DNA of 56,369 nt from Ignavibacteriales bacterium. Lineage in GTDB: Bacteria; Bacteroidota; Ignavibacteria; Ignavibacteriales; SURF-24. The position numbers were made by a program, and so were the translations under genes. Below the pieces are notes generated by a model. That model ran no database searches. It was not told where the DNA came from and was given only the letters and a program-made list of their open reading frames with translations. The stretch lies in the NCBI GenBank assembly GCA_003599415.1, contig QZKB01000009.1, forward strand, positions 1 to 56,369. The letters are read 5' to 3'. Positions 27,640 through 35,103 of the stretch are shown in pieces. Numbering within the stretch: position 1 is the first letter of the stretch; every line of letters begins with the position of its first letter.

Positions 27640-29052
27640 ATGAATAAGAAATATTTGGGACTGCCATACGTTTTACAGTTTTTACTTGTTAACCTTTATG
27701 GTTTAAAAATTAAAAGAAAAAGATATAACAATGATTTTTATGCTCAGCTTAACAACTTTACTTTGTTGGACCGTACTGAAAGTCCGGGACTGAACTTAGA
27801 CAGGATTATTGAGAATACAAAGAATTCAAAATTCTACAAGATAAAAAGTGAAACGGATTTCTATAATTCACCAATCGTGAATAAAGAAATTGTAAAAGAA
27901 AACTATGATAGCATATTAAATCCGGATTACATTCAGCAATATTACAATACAAGCGGAACTACAGGTTCAGGACTGAAATACCCGGTGTGCAGGCAGTTTG
28001 TTTTTTCGCAGTGGGCAATTTTCTGGAAGTTCAGATATCTGTTTCATCTTACCACGGATTCCTGGTGCGCTTATATTATCGGAAAAAGCATTTTAAATTC
28101 AGATAGAACTAAGCCACCGTACTGGATTAAATCTTATTTTACCAAACAATATCTTTTCTCTAGCTGCCACTTAAATAAAGATACAGTTAAACTCTACCTT
28201 GAAGAGATTAAGAAAAGTAAAATAAAATGGATGCATGGTTTTCCGTCAACTTTAAATGATCTTGCCGACCTGATTGAAAAGACCGATCTTAAACAACTTG
28301 CGCGTGAGTTAGAACTTTCCATTATTACCACAAGTTCTGAAACATTATTTGAATTCCAGAAAAGAAACATTGAGAAAGTTTTCGGCTGTAAATTAAAACA
28401 GTTTTACAGTATGACCGAAGGAGTAGCAAGTATTTATGAATGTGAAGAGGGAAGCCTCCATGTTGACGAATCATTTTCATTTGTAGAATTTCTAAAAGTA
28501 AATGGTACGGATGACGAGTATCGTGTAGTCGGTTCAACTTATTTTAATAAAGCTTTTCCACTTATAAGATATGACACAGGTGACATAGTAAAAATACATG
28601 ACATCAATGCCAAATGTTCTTGTGGAAGAAATTCAAGAATTGTAAACGAGATACTTGGAAGGGAACAGGATTTTCTTATTCTCAAAGATGGTACAAGAGT
28701 AGGAGGTTCAGGATTCTTTTTCAAGAAAGCTCCGAATGTTAAAAGAGCGCAGATTATTCAGAAGCATAAAGGCGAGGCAACATTTTATATCGTAAAAGGA
28801 ATAAACTATTCGAAAGAAGAAGAACAGGTTATAATTGACGAAGTCACTAACCGGCTTGGGAAAAGTTTTAAATTCAGAATTGTCTATACGGATAAACTTA
28901 GAAAACTTAATAATGGAAAAATGAAATTTGTAATTAATGAAATTAAGCAGGATGACATTGACAATAATGCTTCCATTTTAGAACACGAATTTGAACATCA
29001 GGATGAAACTTTTACCGGTGATGTGTTACATTACCAACAAAACAAATTCTAA
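27640..29052 (+). CDS. CapK/PaaK-like adenylate-forming enzyme, copy 3
   Basis: 470 aa, the most divergent of the three. The ATP loop reads NTSGTTGSGLKYPV (Ser for the Gly of copies 1-2). The adenylate motif is QFYSMTEGVASIYECEEG, with Ser where copies 1-2 have the usual Gly after Tyr. CSCGRNSR and GREQDFL follow, then NGKMKFVINE with the family lysine. It carries a 20-residue acidic C-terminal tail (LEHEFEHQDETFTGD) absent from the other copies. Likely still active, with a shifted substrate pocket. It starts 17 bases after copy 2. Confidence 0.83.
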   Translation: MNKKYLGLPYVLQFLLVNLYGLKIKRKRYNNDFYAQLNNFTLLDRTESPGLNLDRIIENTKNSKFYKIKSETDFYNSPIVNKEIVKENYDSILNPDYIQQYYNTSGTTGSGLKYPVCRQFVFSQWAIFWKFRYLFHLTTDSWCAYIIGKSILNSDRTKPPYWIKSYFTKQYLFSSCHLNKDTVKLYLEEIKKSKIKWMHGFPSTLNDLADLIEKTDLKQLARELELSIITTSSETLFEFQKRNIEKVFGCKLKQFYSMTEGVASIYECEEGSLHVDESFSFVEFLKVNGTDDEYRVVGSTYFNKAFPLIRYDTGDIVKIHDINAKCSCGRNSRIVNEILGREQDFLILKDGTRVGGSGFFFKKAPNVKRAQIIQKHKGEATFYIVKGINYSKEEEQVIIDEVTNRLGKSFKFRIVYTDKLRKLNNGKMKFVINEIKQDDIDNNASILEHEFEHQDETFTGDVLHYQQNKF

Positions 29053-29094
29053 AATCCTGTGATATTTTATTAAAGAGAGGGTCAAAAAATATCC

Positions 29095-30246
29095 ATGAGG
29101 GACAAAATACTTTTCGTAAAAATATCTTCCTTTTCACATATAAATTCTAAAGTTTATCAGAAACTTCGCTCGAATTTTCCGGAGCACGAAATAATTACTG
29201 TTGATGCGATTGAAATATTAAGATCAAAAAAGATATATATCCTGCTGAATTATTTTTTTATTGTTAAAGAATATTTTTTCAGACTGATTACTTTTAGAAT
29301 CAGAATAAAAGATTGTGTAATTCCCAATACATTCTTCTTCAGGCTGGTAAGAAAAAAGATACTTCAGAATTATAAGCATATTCATAATTCAATTGCTTTT
29401 ACATTTCAAACTCAATCGTTGGTAGATGCCTCAATTCCGGGGATTAAGAATTACATTTTTACGGATAACACCTACCTTGAAAATTTAAACAATGAATTCT
29501 ATGATAGGAATAAAACTCCTACATCAAGATGGTTGGCATTTGAGAAATCATTGTACACCAATGCGGCAAAAATATTTGTGATGAGTTCAAATGTCCGGAA
29601 TTCACTTGTAATCCAATATCAAATCGATCAGAATAAAATTAAGGTGGTTTATACCGGCGGCAATATAAATTCCAAAAGCCATGATTCGGAACTCAAGGAT
29701 TATACTTCGAAAAGTATTTTATTTATAGGCGGCAACTGGTCGCGCAAAGGTGGTCATTTACTGCTGCAGGCGTTCAGAAAAATAAAGGAGATTCATAAAG
29801 ATGCAACACTTACAATTGTAAGCTGGAGAGCGCCTAAAATATCGGAGCCCGGCGTTACTGTTTATGGTAAGGTTGGTCTGGATGACATTGGAAACCTCTT
29901 TAAAACGACATCTATTTTTTGTATGCCGTCATACATTGAACCGTTTGGAATAGTGTTTATAGAAGCAATGATGAACAAACTTCCGATTATTGCTACAAAG
30001 ATTAATGCGATTCCCGATTTTGTAATTGATAATGAGAACGGATTTCTTGTTCAGCCCGGGAATGTGGAGCAACTTGAAATTGCTTTATTAAAATTATTGG
30101 ACTCTCCGGAACTATGTAAAAAGTTCGGGGAAAAGGGCTTCAAGTTATATAAAGAAAAATACAATTGGGATAACGTTTTTCAGAAGATAAAAAAAATTAT
30201 TAAAGAAGATCCGGTTGATAAAGTAATTACACTGGAAAAAGTTTAA
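29095..30246 (+). CDS. GT4-family glycosyltransferase
   Basis: 383 aa. The N-terminal half is lysine- and isoleucine-rich with a hydrophobic stretch near 50-65 (KIYILLNYFFIVKEYFF) that may associate with the membrane. The donor-binding half has ILFIGGNWSRKGGHLLLQAF, VTVYGKVGLDDIGNLFKTT and CMPSYIEPFGIVFIEAMM, i.e. the GT4 EX7E motif, then NGFLVQPG. Fourth enzyme in the operon able to add a sugar, counting upstream GTs and the WecA-like initiator. An AGAGAGGG purine tract lies 13 bases before the start, farther than ideal. Confidence 0.85.
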   Translation: MRDKILFVKISSFSHINSKVYQKLRSNFPEHEIITVDAIEILRSKKIYILLNYFFIVKEYFFRLITFRIRIKDCVIPNTFFFRLVRKKILQNYKHIHNSIAFTFQTQSLVDASIPGIKNYIFTDNTYLENLNNEFYDRNKTPTSRWLAFEKSLYTNAAKIFVMSSNVRNSLVIQYQIDQNKIKVVYTGGNINSKSHDSELKDYTSKSILFIGGNWSRKGGHLLLQAFRKIKEIHKDATLTIVSWRAPKISEPGVTVYGKVGLDDIGNLFKTTSIFCMPSYIEPFGIVFIEAMMNKLPIIATKINAIPDFVIDNENGFLVQPGNVEQLEIALLKLLDSPELCKKFGEKGFKLYKEKYNWDNVFQKIKKIIKEDPVDKVITLEKV

Positions 30247-30291
30247 ACCTACTACACTCTTCATTCACTAAGATTTATTCAAGCAAGCAGA

Positions 30292-32025
30292 TTGAAAAAA
30301 TATATACACTTCTTTTACTCAATTAAGTACACCAGATTTAGTCAGCTGTTTTACAGACTGATTTTCATTGCCAGGAGAAAAGCTTATTCTAGGATCAGCT
30401 CATATTATCAAAAAAAATATGAAATGATCTTAGCCAATGGAAGTATCATTGCAAACGAAATACTTCCTCTTCCGGTAATGCCGGCAAGAAACGGTTTTAT
30501 TCATAAAGTAAATAACGGTTACAAGTTTAATTTTCTTAATCAGACTTTTGAAATGAATGATAAGATTAACTGGAAATTAAATATTACCGATAACAATTTC
30601 CGCCTGTGGCTTATGAACCTTCATTATATGGAATACCTTGAAGAGGTAAACAATAATGATTTTATCAAAATTATTGAAGACTGGATTGAACAGAATAAAA
30701 TATTCCGGAATAACTTCGATTGGGCAGCATGGAATTCATACTCGCTTTCATTAAGGACTTTAGTATGGATGCAGCAGTTTGCCTTAAGGGGAATTAATCT
30801 GAATTTAGCTCAATATGAAAAAATTAATAAAAGTCTAATTCTGCAGTTATTATATCTCGAAAGGAACATTGAAAAAGATATCGGTGGAAATCATATTATT
30901 AAAAACATTAAAGCTTTACTTTGGGCAGCTAAATTTTTTAACGGAAACCATACCTCACGATGGAAAGAAATTGCTGTTCAATTATTAAATAAAGAACTTG
31001 ATGAACAGATTCTTCCTGATGGGGTGCATTTTGAATTATCTACCGCATATCATTGCCAGGTTTTTGTTGATTTGTTAGAATGTTATTCCGTATTGGAAGA
31101 TTCACACTTAAAATCGAAACTGTATAACAAACTTTACTTAATGACCCAGGCAATTAATGATTTTACACATCCTGATGATAATATATGTGTATTCAATGAT
31201 GGCTCAGTCAACATGAGTTATCCCGCAAACGAATGTCTTAAAGCATGGGAAAAAATTTCAGGAAACTTTACAAGAGTAAACCGGCATATCAAACTTGAAT
31301 CAAGTGGATACTTCGGTTTCAAAAACAAGGCCATATATATTATGATTGATGCCGGTAGGGTTGGAGCTGATCATCTTCCAGCCCACAGCCACGGAGATAT
31401 TTTTTCATTCGAGTTAAGTGCGGGCAAAGAAAGAATTATTGTTGACCCCGGTGTATATGAGTACAATCCGGGTGAGAAAAGAAATTATTCAAGAGCTACA
31501 TCTTCACACAATACTCTTACATTGGATGATGTTGATCAGTGTGAATTTTATGGCGCATTCAGAGTTGCAAGACGGGCTAATGTAAAGATTCAAAATTATG
31601 TTACGTGGGAAGATGGATTTGAGTTAAGCGCTGCACACGATGGGTATAAACGACTTAGCGGTAAACCGCTGCACTCAAGAAAATTTAAGTTGAATAAAAA
31701 CATAATAGAAATTACAGACGAAATAATTGGCGGGAACGGGCAATTGGCAGCAGCTAATCTTTTATTGCACCCCGAATGCGCAATTATTCCCAGTGATAAT
31801 GAAATCCGGATAATAAAAAATGATAGTATTATTATAATAAATACTCCTGCCAAATATGAAATTATGCCCGCTTATTATTTCCCGGCATTCGGAAAATCAA
31901 CTCCGGCAAAGAAGATAAAAATCTTTTACGGAAAAAGTCCCTGCAAAGGATCATTTCAAATTGCTGTTTCTAACACAACAGGTAAGGTTGCAAAAAGCAG
32001 TTATGCTAAGTTGAACTTGGTTTAA
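30292..32025 (+). CDS. Heparinase II/III-like protein
   Basis: 577 aa from a TTG start; no ATG occurs before residue 45 and an in-frame stop precedes it. An (alpha/alpha) toroid N-terminal part (about 90-320: WKLNITDNNFRLWLMNLHYME, NFDWAAWNSYSLSLRTLVW, then GGNHIIKNIKALLWA) is followed by the heparinase II/III beta-sandwich with DHLPAHSHGDIFSFEL near residues 359-374, then DPGVYEYNPGEKRNYSRATS and SHNTLTLDD. His, Asn and Tyr residues typical of uronic-acid lyases are visible. The N-terminus is basic and lacks a clear cleavable signal. In EPS operons such proteins trim or modify uronate-containing chains. Substrate inferred from the dehydrogenase in the same operon. Confidence 0.85.
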   Translation: MKKYIHFFYSIKYTRFSQLFYRLIFIARRKAYSRISSYYQKKYEMILANGSIIANEILPLPVMPARNGFIHKVNNGYKFNFLNQTFEMNDKINWKLNITDNNFRLWLMNLHYMEYLEEVNNNDFIKIIEDWIEQNKIFRNNFDWAAWNSYSLSLRTLVWMQQFALRGINLNLAQYEKINKSLILQLLYLERNIEKDIGGNHIIKNIKALLWAAKFFNGNHTSRWKEIAVQLLNKELDEQILPDGVHFELSTAYHCQVFVDLLECYSVLEDSHLKSKLYNKLYLMTQAINDFTHPDDNICVFNDGSVNMSYPANECLKAWEKISGNFTRVNRHIKLESSGYFGFKNKAIYIMIDAGRVGADHLPAHSHGDIFSFELSAGKERIIVDPGVYEYNPGEKRNYSRATSSHNTLTLDDVDQCEFYGAFRVARRANVKIQNYVTWEDGFELSAAHDGYKRLSGKPLHSRKFKLNKNIIEITDEIIGGNGQLAAANLLLHPECAIIPSDNEIRIIKNDSIIIINTPAKYEIMPAYYFPAFGKSTPAKKIKIFYGKSPCKGSFQIAVSNTTGKVAKSSYAKLNLV

Positions 32026-32065
32026 AAACCCAAAAACATTTTTAAAAACAATCCGAAAGACTACG

Positions 32066-33253
32066 ATGAAAATTCTATTCTTAAGCTTTTTTTACAAACC
32101 GGATTTATCAGCCGGTTCATTCAGAAACACTGCATTAGTCGATATTCTAAAAAATAAAATCAAACCGGAAGATGAAATCGAAGTTTTGACAACAATGCCA
32201 AACAGGTATCATACTTTCAAGGCTCAGGCTTCAGAAACAGAAACTGATGGTAATGTTACAATCAGACGAATAAAATTATCAGCGCATAAAAATGGTTTTG
32301 CTGACCAGGTGATTTCTTACCGGGATTATTACAGAAGCGTTAAGAGATTAACTAAAGGAAAGAATTATGATCTAATCTATGCATCATCATCAAAATTGTT
32401 CACAGCATTTTTAGGAGCAAGGTTAGCTAAGAAAATGAGACTTCCGCTTTATCTTGATATAAGAGATATCTTTACCGATACAATGAATGAAGTATTGAAA
32501 AATAAAATTGCCAAAACTTTTATTCTTCCTTCTTTAAAATTTATTGAACGTTATACTGTTAACAATGCCTCTCACATTAATTTTGTTTCAAAAGGATTTG
32601 AAAATTATTTTAAGTCAATTTATAAAGGTTCAACTTCGTTTTATACGAATGGTATTGATGATGAATTTTTAGAGTTAGCAAACCAACAGAATAAAAACAA
32701 CTCATTAAAAACAGAGAAGCTGATTACATATGCAGGAAACATCGGTGAAGGGCAGGGGCTTGAAAAAATAATTCCGTTTGCCGCAAAAAAATTAGGCAAC
32801 AAGTATAAGTTCAGAATTATTGGCGATGGTGGTGCAAAGAAGCATCTTGTAAACAAGTTACAGGAAATGAAAGTGGACAATGTTGAAATCCTGCAGCCGG
32901 TAAACAGAAATAAGCTTAAAGAACATTATGCGGAAAGCGATTTCCTTTTTCTTCATTTAAATAATTACAAAGCATTTGAAAAAGTGTTGCCTTCCAAGAT
33001 TTTTGAGTACGGGGCAACAAGGAAAGGAATAATTGCCGGAGTAGGTGGATATGCTAATCAATTTATCCATGAAAATATTCCGGATGCAATTTTATTTTCA
33101 CCCGGAGAAACAGATGAACTTCTTGAAAAATTAAACTCATATAAACCTAATGGAAATTACAGGCAAAAGTTCCTTGAGAAATTTAACAGGAACAGGATAA
33201 TGAACGAGATGGCAGAATCTATACTTAAATTACTTCCTGATTATAAAAAGTGA
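32066..33253 (+). CDS. WbuB-like GT4 glycosyltransferase
   Basis: 395 aa. The N-terminal motif FLSFFYKPDLSAGSFRNTAL, DLIYASSSKLFTAFLGARL and LPLYLDIRDIFTDTM are typical of the WbuB branch, which transfers N-acetyl-fucosamine-type sugars to lipid-linked GlcNAc/GalNAc. The C-terminal donor site is ITYAGNIGEGQGLEKIIPFA and LPSKIFEYGATRKGIIAG. WbuB-type enzymes often act second in repeat-unit assembly, fitting a WecA-like initiator encoded next door. The sugar is not proven. Last gene of the long operon; a new promoter follows in the 167-base gap. Confidence 0.85.
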   Translation: MKILFLSFFYKPDLSAGSFRNTALVDILKNKIKPEDEIEVLTTMPNRYHTFKAQASETETDGNVTIRRIKLSAHKNGFADQVISYRDYYRSVKRLTKGKNYDLIYASSSKLFTAFLGARLAKKMRLPLYLDIRDIFTDTMNEVLKNKIAKTFILPSLKFIERYTVNNASHINFVSKGFENYFKSIYKGSTSFYTNGIDDEFLELANQQNKNNSLKTEKLITYAGNIGEGQGLEKIIPFAAKKLGNKYKFRIIGDGGAKKHLVNKLQEMKVDNVEILQPVNRNKLKEHYAESDFLFLHLNNYKAFEKVLPSKIFEYGATRKGIIAGVGGYANQFIHENIPDAILFSPGETDELLEKLNSYKPNGNYRQKFLEKFNRNRIMNEMAESILKLLPDYKK

Positions 33254-33327
33254 TTTATAATTTATCCTACTCATCATTAAGTTATTGTTAATAGTGGTGC
33301 GGATTAACACAAACCGAATAAAAAAAA

Positions 33328-33363
33328 TTGACATTTACTCCCGTTATTTTATCTTATATAAAG
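33328..33363 (+). promoter_or_regulatory. Promoter B of the EPS regulon (before the WecA-like gene)
   Basis: TTGACA (33328-33333), 16 bases, TATCTT (33350-33355), then ATATAAAG (33356-33363). Positions 33328-33355 match 11407-11434 without gaps: the first nine bases and the last eleven are identical and the middle eight differ. It separates the WecA unit from the upstream operon. Confidence 0.62.
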
Positions 33364-33384
33364 AGGGTGTAAGTTCAAAAATAA

Positions 33385-33420
33385 ATGTTATGTAATACTA
33401 TTTTAGGAAATGGTCTGTAA
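33385..33420 (+). CDS. Possible 11-codon leader reading frame abutting the WecA-like gene
   Basis: ATG at 33385, eleven codons (MLCNTILGNGL) and TAA at 33418-33420, directly followed by the ATG of the next gene in the same frame. A GAGGG tract lies 17 bases before this start, farther than usual. It may be a leader peptide that couples translation, or a chance reading frame. Confidence 0.25.
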   Translation: MLCNTILGNGL

Positions 33421-35079
33421 ATGAATTTTTTACTGATTTTCTTCACAAGCCTGATATTTACAATATTCTTTACGCCTTACTTTATTGCTTATTTGCAAAA
33501 GACTAAAGTAGTGGATCTGCCCGGTAACAGAAGAATACACACTGCTATCGTTCCAAGGATGGGTGGTTTATTAATCTTTATGGTCGTCTCTGTAATGATG
33601 TTGACCTTTTTTGATAATCTTAACTCGATAAGATTAATCATAATTTCTGCAAACATAATTCTGATGATCGGAATCTTTGATGATATTTTAGGACTTGATT
33701 ACTCAGCTAAGTTTCTATTGCAAATATTCTCTACAGTTCTATTGATTTTTTACTTGTCGCCAAAGTTTTCAACTTTATCACTCTTTGGTTTAGACATTCC
33801 GGCGCCGTTCCATTATATATTGCTCGGTATCTTTATCTTAGGCAGCATCAATTCAGTTAACTTACTTGATGGGATGGATGGGCTTGTAAGCGGTTTTTCT
33901 CTGCTTATATTTTCAATAATACTTGCATTGGCAATTATTTCCAATGACACATTTCTTTTAATCCTGTCAACAAGTCTAATGGGTGGCATACTTGGATTTC
34001 TGAAGTATAATGCTCACCCGGCAAAAATATTTTTAGGCGATACCGGTTCGTTAACACTTGGATATTTTTTAGTCCTTACTTCTATCTTAACATCTATTAA
34101 CTATAATAATCATTCACTGGATTTAACGTTCCCGATTATGCTGCTTGCAATACCAATAATTGATACTATTAAGGTGATGTCATTCCGCATAATAAGGAAA
34201 CAAAATCCTTTCCTTCCGGATAAAACACATATTCATCATATAATCACTTCAAACAATATTTCACATAAGTTTACTGTCTTTCTTATTGAAAGCTTTACAC
34301 TGATTTTTATAATCATTGCACTGTACTATATTAAAGTATCCCACATGGTACCGACGATTTTATTTTTTGTGTTTGTTGGAATTGTATTTTTAATTGACCC
34401 GATTCTGAAATTTATAAGAAAGTTTTCAAAATGGAATTCAAAGGGAGAAGTAATACGGGAAGTTCCGGCAAAGGTTGTAGGCAATATGGAAAACTTTCTT
34501 GTTAGCCTGTCTACAATTTTAATTGCAGTAATAATTATTTTGTCAATTCCGCAAAGTTCAAATATCAGCATCAATCTATTGTTCCTTTTCTTTGCAATGG
34601 GTTTAATTTTATTCCTTCTTGCTTACGGGCATCAGAAAAGATCCAAAGACATAAGTAACATTTATACATTTATAAACCTGGCTGCATTTTTTACAATAAC
34701 AAATTTAAATTCATCTTCTATTTTTAACATAACCACTTCTGATTTTAATGTGAACCAGATGACAGAGATTAGTTACTATATACTTGCTGTAATTATTGTT
34801 TTATTCCTTATCTCAAGTGATAAGATTTCACCCGTAAGAAGAGTAGTGCTGAATGGAATTGATTTAACTGTAATTGCATTTATAATGCTGATTATGATTA
34901 TAAATAGTTTTATCAAATTTCATTTTGATGAATTCTTTAGTATCAGTTTTCTTGAAGCTTTCATTTTTTACCTCTGGTATAAAATAATGATATCTATTAA
35001 GACTGAAATGACAAACCTTTTATTCTACGGTTCATTTGCGCTCCCATTTCTCGCAATTATTACACTGATTATAATGTAG
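33421..35079 (+). CDS. WecA/MraY-like undecaprenyl-phosphate sugar-1-phosphate transferase with extra C-terminal membrane domain
   Basis: 552 aa. Residues about 1-320 are a WecA-type polyprenyl-phosphate N-acetylhexosamine-1-phosphate transferase: PGNRRIHTAIVPRMGGLLIF, IGIFDDILGLDYSAKF, VNLLDGMDGLVSGF near 145-158, FLGDTGSLTLGY and KTHIHHII near 267. It initiates lipid-linked repeat-unit synthesis. Residues about 350-552 add seven or so further hydrophobic helices not present in WecA (normally about 360 aa), with a charged linker (NSKGEVIREVPAKVVG). Longer versions occur in Bacteroidota EPS loci. The preceding stop is immediately before the start and SD is weak (AGGA 12 bases upstream). Followed 24 bases later by a DUF4091 gene. 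Confidence 0.85.
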   Translation: MNFLLIFFTSLIFTIFFTPYFIAYLQKTKVVDLPGNRRIHTAIVPRMGGLLIFMVVSVMMLTFFDNLNSIRLIIISANIILMIGIFDDILGLDYSAKFLLQIFSTVLLIFYLSPKFSTLSLFGLDIPAPFHYILLGIFILGSINSVNLLDGMDGLVSGFSLLIFSIILALAIISNDTFLLILSTSLMGGILGFLKYNAHPAKIFLGDTGSLTLGYFLVLTSILTSINYNNHSLDLTFPIMLLAIPIIDTIKVMSFRIIRKQNPFLPDKTHIHHIITSNNISHKFTVFLIESFTLIFIIIALYYIKVSHMVPTILFFVFVGIVFLIDPILKFIRKFSKWNSKGEVIREVPAKVVGNMENFLVSLSTILIAVIIILSIPQSSNISINLLFLFFAMGLILFLLAYGHQKRSKDISNIYTFINLAAFFTITNLNSSSIFNITTSDFNVNQMTEISYYILAVIIVLFLISSDKISPVRRVVLNGIDLTVIAFIMLIMIINSFIKFHFDEFFSISFLEAFIFYLWYKIMISIKTEMTNLLFYGSFALPFLAIITLIIM

Positions 35080-35103
35080 ACTGCTTTAAGAGCTAATAAT
35101 TTT

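Noticed and set aside
24860..29052. The three CapK-like genes as broken pieces of one gene
   Set aside because: Each is full length with its own start, ATP loop, TEG motif and C-terminal lysine.
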